Source of the DNA: Chromohalobacter sp. 11-W
GTDB lineage: Bacteria; Pseudomonadota; Gammaproteobacteria; Pseudomonadales; Halomonadaceae
NCBI RefSeq assembly: GCF_029889905.1
Contig: NZ_JARANZ010000003.1
Span: forward strand, 186,001 to 250,000
Length of the DNA: 64,000 nt
Direction of reading: 5' to 3'
Below, in pieces: positions 1 through 7,545 of this stretch (its first letter is position 1; every line of letters starts with the position of its first letter). The position numbers and the translations under genes were made by a program. The notes beneath the pieces were generated by a model that worked only from the letters and a program-made list of their open reading frames with translations, had not been told where the DNA came from and did no database searches.

Positions 1-735
1 GGTACCGGCGTTTTCCTGGCCGTAGCAATCCAGCCGAAAGCCCTCACCGCCGTGCTCGTCGACCCACTCCTTCGAGGCGATCAGCATCCCACCGGAACCG
101 CAGCAAGGGTCGTAAACGCGGTGATTCTGCTGCGGGTCGAGTAGCCGCACCATCATGCGCACCACCGAGCGCGGCGTGTAGAACTCGCCGCCTTTCTTGC
201 CGGCGGAATCAGCGAATTCGCCGATCAGGTATTCATAGGCCGCACCGAGCAGATCGGGGAACTCGAAATCCCGGTCGCGCAGGCGGTGCTTGTTGAAATG
301 CTGGATCAGTCCGCGCAGCTTGGCGTCGGAGATCTTGCTCTGGCCGACCTTGCGGTTGAAATCGATGTGCAGCAGCACGTCCTGCAGGCTGGTGTTGTCC
401 TGCTCTAAGCCACCTAGGGCCTCATTAAGACGGGTACCGACATCCTTATGGGCCTCGTTGAGCAGATAGCGCCAGCGGGAGGTTTTCGGCAGGTAGAAGC
501 TTGTCTTGTACCAGTTGCGGTTCTCGGCAATCTGGGCCGCTTCCGCTTTGGTCTTGCCCTTGTCGGTCTGCTCCTTGATAACCTGCTCACGGCGCTGGTC
601 AAATACGTCCGAGCAGCGCTTCAGGAACAGCATCCCGAAGATGTACTCCTTGAACTCGGAAGCATCCATCTTACCGCGCAGAATATCGGCGGCACTGAAG
701 AGGTGGCGTTCGAGCTGGGGAAGGGTCAGTGGCAT
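1..735 (-). CDS. hsdM: Type I restriction-modification methyltransferase subunit HsdM (N-terminal part, cut by window edge)
   Basis: N6-adenine DNA methyltransferase subunit of a type I restriction-modification system, which with HsdS (and HsdR) modifies and protects host DNA. Read on the minus strand from ATG at 735, the frame is open for 245 codons to the window edge. It opens with the helical HsdM N-terminal domain ([19 protein letters not shown]), followed by [14 protein letters not shown] and the AdoMet-binding motif I region [17 protein letters not shown]. The catalytic NPPF/Y motif should lie beyond the edge. An AGGA ribosome site lies about 8 nt before the ATG. The Fic gene upstream ends 69 nt earlier on the same strand, so the two probably share a transcript; hsdS and hsdR would be expected further left, but that is inference. 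Confidence 0.93.
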   Translation of the reverse strand, partial: MPLTLPQLERHLFSAADILRGKMDASEFKEYIFGMLFLKRCSDVFDQRREQVIKEQTDKGKTKAEAAQIAENRNWYKTSFYLPKTSRWRYLLNEAHKDVGTRLNEALGGLEQDNTSLQDVLLHIDFNRKVGQSKISDAKLRGLIQHFNKHRLRDRDFEFPDLLGAAYEYLIGEFADSAGKKGGEFYTPRSVVRMMVRLLDPQQNHRVYDPCCGSGGMLIASKEWVDEHGGEGFRLDCYGQENAGT

Positions 736-804
736 TAAATCAATCCTGAGAAATTACTTGTCATTCGACAGACACAATGAACAGTACAAAAAGATGACGA
801 TACG

Positions 805-1962
805 TTATTCGTCCCGGTTCAAGAGCTCGATATAGGCCTTGTAGGCGTAGACACGATTACGCTTCTGCCCGGTCAACTCCTGCACGATACCCAACTGGTT
901 CTCCAGTGCTTCCAATACTTTACCGATCGTGGCGTGGGTCAGCCCGGTCTCTCGGTGCAGCGTGGCAATATTCACCACCGGATGGCTAAACAGCGCCTCC
1001 AGTACTTGGGTCGCTGAGCCGGATAGACGGCCCAGTGCCGAGAGCCGTGCCTTGTCCTGGGTCAGCAACGCACTCAGCGCCTGCGCCGTCGCGACAGCAT
1101 GGTTGGCGGTATCGGTGATCGCATCGACGAAAAAGAGCAACCAACTTTCCCACTCTCCGGTCAGGCGCACGTTTTGGAGGTGCTCGTAGTAAACCTGTCG
1201 GTGGCGTTTGAAAAATACCGAAAGATAGAGCAGCGGCTCGGTGAGAATGCCCGCTTGGACAAGAATCAACGGGATCAACAGGCGCCCAAGCCGGCCGTTG
1301 CCATCCATGAACGGATGAATGGTTTCGAACTGGACATGCGCCAGCGCGGCCTTGATCACCGGCGCGGTCGTACTCGGCTCGTCGTTGAGAAAGCGCTCGA
1401 AGGCGCTCCAGCAGTCGGCAAGCTGATTAGCCGGCGGCGGTACGAAGGCGGCTTCATCCGCACGATGCCCGCCTATCCAGACCTGGTTCTGCCGGAACTC
1501 TCCTGGCCGGCGATGCGTGCCGCGGCCGTTGGTCATCAAGGCATCGTGGAGCTCCAACACCAATCGAATGGTGATTGGGTGGCCCTCGCGAATTCGCTGA
1601 ATCCCCAGATTGAGCGCCCGCACGTAGCAGGAAACTTCCTGCACATCATCCATGGGCACGCCAGGAATGCCTTCCATCTCGTAGATCATAAGGTCGCTGA
1701 GCGAAGACTGCGTCCCCTCGATCTGTGATGACATCACCGCTTCTTTTCGAACATAGCTGTAGAGAAACAGCTGCGCGTCGGGTAACAACACCGAGATACC
1801 ATCCAGACGCCCCAAGGCGACATGCGCCTGTGACAGGCGCGCCTGAAGCTTGTCATCAAGTGACAGAGGCGGATCAGGCGGCAGCGTCGCAGGCACAAAG
1901 GCCTGGCAATTCACACCGCCTGCGATGCTGGGAACATGATGGCCGGTCAGCCCGCGACGCAT
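805..1962 (-). CDS. Fic-domain protein (putative AMP-transferase) with C-terminal winged helix
   Basis: Fic family enzyme of 385 aa. The family usually transfers AMP from ATP to a hydroxyl of a target protein; the target here is unknown. The core motif HPFMDGNGRLGR (residues 216-227) is complete: catalytic His216 plus the phosphate-binding loop. An inhibitory-helix motif of the S/TxxxE(G/N) type, SSQIEG (78-83, Glu82), lies N-terminal to the core, which makes this a class II, self-inhibited Fic protein. The last 70 residues resemble a winged-helix DNA-binding domain. It is the first gene of the minus-strand group leading into hsdM, a placement seen in other type I R-M loci. Upstream (1980-2048) is a symmetric dyad that could be its operator. 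Whether it acts on HsdM or HsdR, or regulates expression, cannot be read from sequence. Confidence 0.92.
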   Translation of the reverse strand: MRRGLTGHHVPSIAGGVNCQAFVPATLPPDPPLSLDDKLQARLSQAHVALGRLDGISVLLPDAQLFLYSYVRKEAVMSSQIEGTQSSLSDLMIYEMEGIPGVPMDDVQEVSCYVRALNLGIQRIREGHPITIRLVLELHDALMTNGRGTHRRPGEFRQNQVWIGGHRADEAAFVPPPANQLADCWSAFERFLNDEPSTTAPVIKAALAHVQFETIHPFMDGNGRLGRLLIPLILVQAGILTEPLLYLSVFFKRHRQVYYEHLQNVRLTGEWESWLLFFVDAITDTANHAVATAQALSALLTQDKARLSALGRLSGSATQVLEALFSHPVVNIATLHRETGLTHATIGKVLEALENQLGIVQELTGQKRNRVYAYKAYIELLNRDE

Positions 1963-2291
1963 GAGCGTCCCTCTCGGAAGTTAAAATAGGCGACGCCACT
2001 ATTTCATTTTTGGACATAATTTGAAATAGAGGCACCTTTAATTTTAACGTCCTTCGTTGGCGCGATTGGCTGGGTGGCGCTCCTCGTGCTTCCAATCAGA
2101 GCCCATCGACGCTGGCCTGACGGCTGGCTCACAACAAGTAGAGCACCACGACGGTCAGTGGCCATCCATGTCGTCGACACCACCACCAGCCCTCGACGAT
2201 TGGCGTAGAACCATCCCGATTTTGACCGTAATCGGCTACCCTTGCGTCTTCGGCTTTGCCGCCGTGCTGCATTACCTTTCGATTTCCAAGG
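1963..2291. other. Intergenic region between fic and the MFS gene
   Basis: The left 90 bp are AT-rich against a GC-rich background and hold the nested inverted repeat at 1980-2048. The remaining roughly 240 bp look like ordinary GC-rich sequence. One frame can be read as a short hydrophobic stretch followed by basic residues and a stop near 2205, possibly the remnant of a lost membrane-protein gene, but no family is recognisable. The border between the R-M locus and the housekeeping-like part of the window probably lies here. Confidence 0.5.
1980..2048. promoter_or_regulatory. 69-bp nested inverted repeat upstream of fic-hsdM
   Basis: Outer arms GTTAAAAT (1980-1987) and ATTTTAAC (2041-2048) are perfect complements. 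Inner arms CTATTTCA (1999-2006) and TGAAATAG (2022-2029) are also perfect. Both pairs share the same centre (2014), and the spacer between outer and inner arm is exactly 11 nt on each side. The hexamer AAATAG occurs three times (1984-1989, 1999-2004 inverted, 2024-2029). This looks like a multi-site operator; an old recombination site is an alternative. Confidence 0.6.
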
Positions 2292-3527
2292 ATGGTTCTC
2301 TTGTCGACTTCCGCGATCCCCCGCCGGGGTGTTCTAACTCTCGTCGCGCTGCTGCTGGTGGCGCTCAACCTCCGCCCGGCGCTGACCAGCGTGTCGCCGG
2401 TGCTCGGCAACATCGCTGAGGCGCTGACCTTATCGCCCAGCCTGCAGGGCATTCTGACCACGCTGCCGGTGCTGTTTCTGGGTCTCGCGGCGCCACTGGC
2501 ACCACGCCTGGTCCGCCGGATCGGCCCGGAGCGCAGTGTGTTTGCCGCGCTTGTGGTATTGGCGGTAGCGCTGCTCGCGCGGCCCTATATCGGCACACTG
2601 GGGCTCTTCCTGGGCACGGCGATCGCCGGCGGCTGCATCGGGATCATCGGGGTGTTGCTGCCGGGCATCGTCAAGCGCGACTTCCCCCGACGCGTCAGTA
2701 TCATGACCGGCCTCTACACCGTGGCGCTCAACCTCGGCGCTTCCGCCGCTGCCGGCACCACGGAGCCACTGCGTCAATTATTGGACGGCGCGTGGCAAGG
2801 CGCTTCACAGGGGGCTTCATACAGCCCCTGGCAAGGCGCGCTGGCGTTCTGGTTGCTGCCGGCGGTGATCGCCGCGCTGTGTTGGCTGCCGCAGCTCAAG
2901 GACACCAAACCCACTCGCGTTCCCGCCCGTCGCGGTGCGCGGCTACGTCACGACCCACTGGCGTGGCAAGTCTCGCTGTTCATGGGACTACAGTCGTCGC
3001 TGGCCTATATCGTGTTCGGCTGGTTACCGACAATCCTGCAAGATCGCGGATTGGCAGCAGTCACCGCGGGGCTGGCCCTGTCGGTATCGATCCTGCTACA
3101 GGTGTCCACCGCGATTCTAGCGCCGTGGATCGGCAGCCGTATGCGCGATCAGCGAACGGTACTGATTGGCGTGATGACACTCACCCTGACCGGACTGCTG
3201 GGCTGTCTCTACGCCCCGATCGACAGCATATGGCTGTGGATCGTGGTGCTGGGCCTGGGTCAAGGCGGTACTTTCAGTATGGCGTTGACGCTGCTGGCGC
3301 TGCGCGCACCCGATGCCACCACCGCGGCTAGTCTCTCGGCGATGGCACAGGGTATCGGTTATACCCTCGCGGCGCTTGGGCCGCTGCTGGTCGGTGTGCT
3401 GCACGACTGGAGCGGTGGCTGGAACGTGGTCGGTTTTCTGGTGAGTGTGCTGGGGCTGGGCGCGCTGGTCATGGCGCTGGGCGCCGGGCGCGCTCGTCAG
3501 GTGGCATCGACACAGGGTACGGAGTGA
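2292..3527 (+). CDS. MFS transporter of the CynX/NimT family
   Basis: Inner-membrane major facilitator of about 411 aa with some twelve hydrophobic segments. Family members export or import small anions and drugs (cyanate transporter CynX, 2-nitroimidazole exporter NimT); the substrate here is unknown. The early segment LVALNLRPALTSVSPVL is typical of this family, as is the arginine-rich loop LVRRIGPERS after the second or third helix. I prefer the ATG at 2292, giving MVLLSTSAIPRRG just before the first membrane helix; a TTG at 2256 in the same frame is possible but would add an atypical Cys-rich leader. The gene stands alone and is followed by a hairpin with a T-rich tail at 3530-3560. Confidence 0.85.
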   Translation: MVLLSTSAIPRRGVLTLVALLLVALNLRPALTSVSPVLGNIAEALTLSPSLQGILTTLPVLFLGLAAPLAPRLVRRIGPERSVFAALVVLAVALLARPYIGTLGLFLGTAIAGGCIGIIGVLLPGIVKRDFPRRVSIMTGLYTVALNLGASAAAGTTEPLRQLLDGAWQGASQGASYSPWQGALAFWLLPAVIAALCWLPQLKDTKPTRVPARRGARLRHDPLAWQVSLFMGLQSSLAYIVFGWLPTILQDRGLAAVTAGLALSVSILLQVSTAILAPWIGSRMRDQRTVLIGVMTLTLTGLLGCLYAPIDSIWLWIVVLGLGQGGTFSMALTLLALRAPDATTAASLSAMAQGIGYTLAALGPLLVGVLHDWSGGWNVVGFLVSVLGLGALVMALGAGRARQVASTQGTE

Positions 3528-3529
3528 TA

Positions 3530-3560
3530 GGGCGCCGAGAAGGCGCCGGTTTCTTTCTTT
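3530..3560 (+). terminator. Probable rho-independent terminator of the CynX-type gene
   Basis: GGCGCC, a five-base loop (gagaa) and GGCGCC form a 6-bp GC stem starting three bases after the stop codon, followed by a T-rich run (ggtttctttcttt). The tail is interrupted by C, so termination may be partial. Confidence 0.6.
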
Positions 3561-3570
3561 CGTCAATACA

Positions 3571-3605
3571 GACTTGCCGTCGATAAAGACCTGCTGTCGA
3601 TCAAA
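3571..3605. repeat. Two-copy tandem repeat of about 17 bp
   Basis: GACTTGCCGTCGATAAA (3571-3587) is followed directly by GACCTGCTGTCGATCAAA (3588-3605). The copies differ by two substitutions and one extra base. They lie between the MFS terminator and the 3' end of the reductase gene. Confidence 0.55.
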
Positions 3606-3624
3606 AAACGATCAGCCAGATCGA

Positions 3625-4698
3625 TCAGGGAATGATCTTCTCGGCACGTAGACGCGCGAACAGGTCGAGGAAAGCCGCTCGCGTCTCGCGGAAGTGGTCG
3701 AAGCCGAAGTCGCGAGACTTGGTGGTGTCGTTGACGCACTCCTGATCGCGGCCCAAATCGGCATCAGTGTGCCACCAGGAAGCGAGCTTGCTGACATCCG
3801 GCTCTACCAGATCATGCTTTTCGGCGATCTCGCGCCAGGTCGATTCGGCACCGGCCATCTGTTCTTCCAGCGGCTGCATCATCTCCGGGTCGTCCGACGC
3901 TTCGGGACCCTGAACCTCTAAACCAAAGTACTCGCCAATCTCTTGCCACATCCGGCGCCAGCGAAACACGTCGCCGTTGACGGTGTTGAAGGCCTGGTTG
4001 GCAGCGCCCGGCGTGGTCGCCGCCCACTCCATCTGCCGCGCCAGCACCAGCGCATCGGTCATGTCAGTGAGCGCATTCCACTGGGTCTGCGAACCGGGGA
4101 AAACGAACGGCTGGCCGGTTTCCTTGCAGATCGAGGCGTAGACGGCAATCGTCGTGCCCATGTTCATGGCATTGCCGCGGGCATAGCCGATCACGGTGTG
4201 CGGGCGATGCACGTTCCAGTTGAAGCCATGGCGCTCGGCGGCCTCGAACAGCACGTCTTCCAGCGCATAGTAGAAGTTGTCGCCCGGCACGCGCGGCTCG
4301 GATTCGCGGAACGGCGTCTCGATACGCCCGCTGCCGTAGGCCTCGAACGAGCCCAGGTACTGCTTGGTGCCGGTCACCAGCGAGGCGTGCTCGACCGGCG
4401 CCGACCCGAGTCCGGCGAACAGGTTGCGCATCATCTGGCTGTTGGCTTCGACGTTGGCCTTCTCGTTGTCGCGGCGAATCCAGGTGCAGTAGAAGACGTG
4501 GGTAATCGGCAGCCCCGCCAGCGCCTGCTCGGTGGCGGGCTTGTCCAGCAGGTCGGCGGCGACGGGGATCACCCCGCTCTGCTCGCTGGCGCGACGAGAA
4601 AGGCCGTAGACGGTCCAGCCGCTGGCCACCAGATAAGACGCCAGGTTGCCGCCGGTAATCCCGGTGGCGCCAACCACGAGTGCAGTGCCTTTACGCAT
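3625..4698 (-). CDS. NAD(P)-dependent reductase, PRISE (progesterone 5-beta-reductase/iridoid-synthase-like) SDR
   Basis: Extended short-chain dehydrogenase/reductase of 357 aa. The dinucleotide-binding loop GATGITGG is at residues 10-17. Two motifs mark the PRISE subgroup rather than the usual YxxxK SDRs: TGTKQYLG (109-116), containing the functional Lys, and NFYYALED (141-148), containing the functional Tyr. Members reduce activated C=C bonds of enones; bacterial substrates are mostly unknown. A later segment NAMNMGTTIAVYASI fits the substrate-side fold. The gene is divergent from a LysR-type regulator starting at 4843, the classic layout for a LysR-controlled target, and the gap holds two inverted repeats (4727-4748 and 4770-4791). 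Confidence 0.85.
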   Translation of the reverse strand: MRKGTALVVGATGITGGNLASYLVASGWTVYGLSRRASEQSGVIPVAADLLDKPATEQALAGLPITHVFYCTWIRRDNEKANVEANSQMMRNLFAGLGSAPVEHASLVTGTKQYLGSFEAYGSGRIETPFRESEPRVPGDNFYYALEDVLFEAAERHGFNWNVHRPHTVIGYARGNAMNMGTTIAVYASICKETGQPFVFPGSQTQWNALTDMTDALVLARQMEWAATTPGAANQAFNTVNGDVFRWRRMWQEIGEYFGLEVQGPEASDDPEMMQPLEEQMAGAESTWREIAEKHDLVEPDVSKLASWWHTDADLGRDQECVNDTTKSRDFGFDHFRETRAAFLDLFARLRAEKIIP

Positions 4699-4726
4699 GA
4701 TCGATATCCTCCTCGAAATAGACAGG

Positions 4727-4748
4727 GACTCGGCACCGATGCCGAGTC
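4727..4748. promoter_or_regulatory. Perfect 9-bp inverted repeat in the leader of the PRISE-like gene
   Basis: GACTCGGCA (4727-4735), a 4-base loop, then TGCCGAGTC (4740-4748) are perfect complements. The element ends 28 bp before the reductase ATG on the minus strand. It could be an operator or a leader hairpin; part of the right arm recurs immediately after it (gatgccgaga). Confidence 0.5.
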
Positions 4749-4769
4749 GATGCCGAGAGTCTGGTAGGC

Positions 4770-4791
4770 TTCGATCATTGCTACAATCGAA
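4770..4791. promoter_or_regulatory. Candidate LysR-type regulator binding site
   Basis: TTCGAT-N10-ATCGAA (4770-4791) has perfect 6-bp arms around a 10-base centre, close to the T-N11-A arrangement of LysR-type operators. It sits between the divergent reductase (ATG 4698) and LysR gene (ATG 4843), about 50 bp before the latter. Confidence 0.5.
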
Positions 4792-4842
4792 AGCGTCGCA
4801 AATCTTTATTGCACAAGACGCAACTCGATAAATTTCAATTCA

Positions 4843-5820
4843 ATGGATCGCCATACGATGGATCTCAATGCCTTGCGCGTGTTCGAACGGGTTGCCGCCA
4901 CCGGTAGCTTCACCGCCACTGCGCGCCATTTTCATCGCGCGGTCTCCTCGGTCTCCCGCCAGATCCGCGGGCTGGAAGAGTCGCTAGGACAGCCGCTGCT
5001 GTATCGGCATACACGTGCGGTCACGCTGACCGAGGCGGGTTGGCGCTACTACGAGGAAGTCCGCGAGATTCTGGAACGGCTCGATCTCGCCACCGAAGCC
5101 TTGGCATACCCCGACACCGAGCCCAGTGGCGTGCTGCGGATCAACGCGCCGGTCGCCTTCGGCCAGCGCCAGATCGTGCCGTTGCTGCATCGGTTCCAGC
5201 ACCGCCATGCCGGTATCACTGTCGAGCTGCAACTGAGCGACCACGTCGTCGATCCGGTGCGCGAGGGCCACGACATCACCTTTCGGGTTGGCGATCTGGC
5301 CGACTCCTCGCTGGTGGCGCGACGGCTGGCGCCGATGAACTACGTGGTCGCCGCAGCGCCGAGCTATCTCGACGCGCACGGCGCGCCGGAGACCCCCGAG
5401 GCGCTGGCTGATCACAACTGCCTGCTCTATCAGGGCGAAATGGGCCGCCAGCGCTGGTATTTCCAGGCGCCGGAGCAGAGCGGTTCGACGCCGTTCGAGG
5501 TCACCGGCAACCTCTACAGCAACGACGCCGAGAGCCTGCTGCGCGCCGCGCTGATGGGTCAGGGTCTAGTGCTGTTTCCGACCTGGCTCATCAGTGATGC
5601 GCTCGCGCGTGGCGAGCTGATACCACTGCTCGAGGCCTGGCGCGGCGAGGTCATGCCCGGCCGCCGCGATATTCACGTGCTGACCACCGAACGCCGCCTG
5701 CGAACGCGCAAGGTGCGCGCGTTTCTAGATTATTTGCAGGAATCGCTGGAGCCTCAGCCCGACTGGGACCGGTGGCGTGAACGAATAGGCGGCACCTCAG
5801 ACGGCTATAGCAAAACCTAA
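4843..5820 (+). CDS. LysR-family transcriptional regulator
   Basis: LysR-type regulator of 325 aa. The N-terminal winged HTH runs from about residue 6 to 65 (MDLNALRVFERVAATGSFTA, then AVSSVSRQIRGLEE). A periplasmic-binding-protein-like effector domain follows from about residue 95 to 300. The sequence type is that of the large group that regulates a divergent oxidoreductase gene, which fits the PRISE-like gene on the other side. Two starts are close together, ATG 4843 and ATG 4858 (MDLNALRVF); neither has a strong ribosome site, so the start is uncertain by five codons. The inducer is unknown. The reading frame ends 36 bp before ohrR. Confidence 0.9.
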   Translation: MDRHTMDLNALRVFERVAATGSFTATARHFHRAVSSVSRQIRGLEESLGQPLLYRHTRAVTLTEAGWRYYEEVREILERLDLATEALAYPDTEPSGVLRINAPVAFGQRQIVPLLHRFQHRHAGITVELQLSDHVVDPVREGHDITFRVGDLADSSLVARRLAPMNYVVAAAPSYLDAHGAPETPEALADHNCLLYQGEMGRQRWYFQAPEQSGSTPFEVTGNLYSNDAESLLRAALMGQGLVLFPTWLISDALARGELIPLLEAWRGEVMPGRRDIHVLTTERRLRTRKVRAFLDYLQESLEPQPDWDRWRERIGGTSDGYSKT

Positions 5821-5825
5821 TTAGC

Positions 5826-5843
5826 GATTGAATCGTGCGCGAT
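5826..5843. promoter_or_regulatory. Candidate OhrR operator upstream of ohrR
   Basis: GATTGAATCGTGCGCGAT lies 13 bp before the ohrR ATG. From 5827 it matches, in inverse orientation and at 15 of 17 positions, the element before ohr at 6356-6372. Its core ATCGTGCGCGAT is a near-palindrome (10 of 12). A site shared by both promoters of an ohrR-ohr pair is what autoregulation by OhrR predicts. Confidence 0.6.
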
Positions 5844-5856
5844 ATAGATTGACCGC

Positions 5857-6312
5857 ATGACGACACGCAACAGCAATTACACCGACGACGCCCTGGCGCT
5901 CGAATCGCAGCTATGCTTCGCGCTCTATTCAACCCAACTGGCGATGAACAAGCTCTACCGCGGCCTGCTGCGCGAGCTCGAGCTGACCTACCCCCAGTAT
6001 CTGACCATGCTGGTGCTATGGCAGCGGGATCGCCAGACGGTGTCGGGGATCGGCGAACACCTCTACCTGGATTCGGCGACGCTGACGCCGCTGCTGAAAC
6101 GACTGGAAGCGGCCGGTCTGATAACGCGCCAGCGCTCGCGCGAGGACGAACGCCAGGTGGAGATCGCGTTGACCGAAAAGGGCCGTTCGCTGCGTGAAAG
6201 GGCCAAGGCCGTGCCCCATGCCGCCGGCTGCGCGGGCCAGTGCACGCCCGAGGAGGCTGCGGAACTGCGCGATGCGCTGCATGGGCTGCGTCAGCGACTC
6301 GACGGCCAGTGA
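5857..6312 (+). CDS. ohrR: Organic-hydroperoxide-sensing MarR-family repressor OhrR (two-cysteine type)
   Basis: MarR-family repressor of 151 aa. OhrR dimers repress ohr until an organic hydroperoxide oxidises the reactive Cys. The sensing residue is Cys20 in ESQLCFALYS, and the MarR winged helix spans about residues 45-110 (TLTPLLKRLEAAGLITRQ is the recognition region). Cys125 and Cys129 near the C-terminus (HAAGCAGQC) match the two-cysteine class known from Xanthomonas, in which the sensing Cys forms a disulfide with a C-terminal Cys of the partner subunit. The gene lies upstream of ohr in the same direction, with a 93-bp gap that carries its own operator-like site. Confidence 0.94.
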   Translation: MTTRNSNYTDDALALESQLCFALYSTQLAMNKLYRGLLRELELTYPQYLTMLVLWQRDRQTVSGIGEHLYLDSATLTPLLKRLEAAGLITRQRSREDERQVEIALTEKGRSLRERAKAVPHAAGCAGQCTPEEAAELRDALHGLRQRLDGQ

Positions 6313-6355
6313 AGCGTTGGCGCGTTTTTAAACAGGATCATTTTTACCCAACTAG

Positions 6356-6372
6356 ATCGTACACGATTCAAT
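6356..6372. promoter_or_regulatory. Candidate OhrR operator upstream of ohr
   Basis: ATCGTACACGATTCAAT lies 33 bp before the ohr ATG. Its reverse complement matches the ohrR-proximal element (5827-5843) at 15 of 17 positions; the two mismatches fall in the centre of the dyad. The core ATCGTACACGAT is a near-palindrome. Confidence 0.6.
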
Positions 6373-6405
6373 AGCCCGCGATCTTTAACCCGAAGGAGAA
6401 GTCTC

Positions 6406-6834
6406 ATGTCACTCGATAAAGTCTTCTATCGTGCCGAAGCTACCGCTACCGGCGGCCGTGACGGTCGTGCTACCTCTTCCAACGACGCGCTCGACGTCAA
6501 ACTCTCCACACCCAAGGAGCTGGGCGGTGCTGGCGGCGACGGCACCAACCCGGAGCAGCTGTTCGCCGCTGGCTACTCTGCTTGCTTCATCGGTGCGCTG
6601 AACCTGGTCGCATCAAAAGAGAAGGCCAAACTACCCGACGATACCCGAATTCAGGGTGAGGTCGGTATCGGCCCTGAAGGCGATGGTTTCGGCATCGCAG
6701 CAACGCTGACGGTGAAGCTTCCGGGCATGGATCGGGAGCAGGCCGAAGCGCTGGTGGAGAAAGCCCATCAGGTCTGCCCCTACTCCAACGCTACCCGCGG
6801 CAATATCGACGTGACGCTGAATGTCGAAGTGTGA
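6406..6834 (+). CDS. ohr: Organic hydroperoxide resistance protein Ohr
   Basis: Thiol peroxidase of the Ohr/OsmC family, 142 aa, which reduces lipid and alkyl hydroperoxides in the cytoplasm with electrons from lipoylated proteins. The peroxidatic Cys60 lies in [12 protein letters not shown] and the resolving Cys124 in [11 protein letters not shown]. The conserved acidic residue Glu50 ([14 protein letters not shown]) and an N-terminal Arg near residue 20 complete the active-site set of the family. The length is normal. AAGGAG lies 8 nt before the ATG. The gene is downstream of ohrR with a shared-type operator at 6356-6372, so it is probably induced by organic peroxides. Confidence 0.97.
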   Translation: MSLDKVFYRAEATATGGRDGRATSSNDALDVKLSTPKELGGAGGDGTNPEQLFAAGYSACFIGALNLVASKEKAKLPDDTRIQGEVGIGPEGDGFGIAATLTVKLPGMDREQAEALVEKAHQVCPYSNATRGNIDVTLNVEV

Positions 6835-6889
6835 ACCTCAACACTTAGACATCGACACCACGCCACGCTTATTTGTCGGGCGCGACCTC

Positions 6890-6925
6890 AACGGCCCGAG
6901 GCATCGAAAGATGGCTCGGGCCGTT
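6890..6925. terminator. Strong 36-bp hairpin with GAAA loop between ohr and yggL
   Basis: AACGGCCCGAG (6890-6900) pairs perfectly with CTCGGGCCGTT (6915-6925). After one G-G mismatch the inner CATC/GATG pairs close on a GAAA tetraloop (6906-6909). It lies between two convergent genes, so it may stop transcription from both sides. There is no T-run on either strand, so rho-independent termination in the strict sense is not shown. Confidence 0.5.
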
Positions 6926-6993
6926 ACATCTGGGGTCGCAATTACAATTGAAACGACACTGGGCCGCAGGCAGAAGCGCTTGAACCGCGAGTC

Positions 6994-7317
6994 TCATGCC
7001 ACCCCGTAGGCATCCACCCAATCGCCCACCGCCACATCCGTGCACAGCGGTTGTTGATCGAGCCACTCGGCCAGCGCGAGACGGTCACTGTCCTTTGCGC
7101 TGGCGTTTTTATGCGGCAACACGAAGACGTCCAGCCTATCCGAGTCGAGCCCGCCGCCCATGATCAGACCGTGCGATTCGAGTTGTGCCTCCAGAGCGCC
7201 GAGAAACCGCGCCGCATCCCCTTGTTTCACTTCCTGCAGACGGCATGACAACGCAAACCCGAGTACCGCGAATTGCCCCTTTTCCCGAACTACACCCCCA
7301 TCTTCCATCCCCGACAT
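6994..7317 (-). CDS. yggL: YggL-family (DUF469) 50S ribosome-associated protein
   Basis: Small protein of 107 aa resembling E. coli YggL, which binds the 50S subunit. Family features are the early FAVLGFALSCRLQE strand, the central GLIMGGGLDSDRLDVFVL and the C-terminal helix segment LAEWLDQQPL, ending VGDWVDAYG (E. coli ends LFDVWWD). It lacks the basic N-terminal tail of the E. coli protein. It is convergent with ohr and downstream of the MFS gene on the same strand, with a 228-bp gap, so it probably has its own promoter. Confidence 0.75.
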   Translation of the reverse strand: MSGMEDGGVVREKGQFAVLGFALSCRLQEVKQGDAARFLGALEAQLESHGLIMGGGLDSDRLDVFVLPHKNASAKDSDRLALAEWLDQQPLCTDVAVGDWVDAYGVA

Positions 7318-7508
7318 AGCGTTTTCTCCACGACGTCCATTCTGGTGGTTGCAATGATCCCACCCCGCGCAGTATCGCGAGCACGTTTACCTTGCGATGC
7401 GGCTGGGCGACACAGCCCCTAAAGACCCATCGGCAAGCATAAGGAAAAACTTAAATTTTGCCTAAAGATGAGGGAGGTCGAGAGAGTTGCGATGCGAGGA
7501 GAGCGCCG

Positions 7509-7540
7509 GCCGCGAGCAACGTCAACACGCCACTCGCGGC
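7509..7540. terminator. Hairpin just downstream of the AraJ-like gene
   Basis: GCCGCGAG (7509-7516) and CTCGCGGC (7533-7540) form an 8-bp GC stem with a 16-base loop, five bases after the MFS stop on the minus strand. There is no T-run, so the role as terminator is only likely by position. Confidence 0.35.
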
Positions 7541-7545
7541 TTGCC

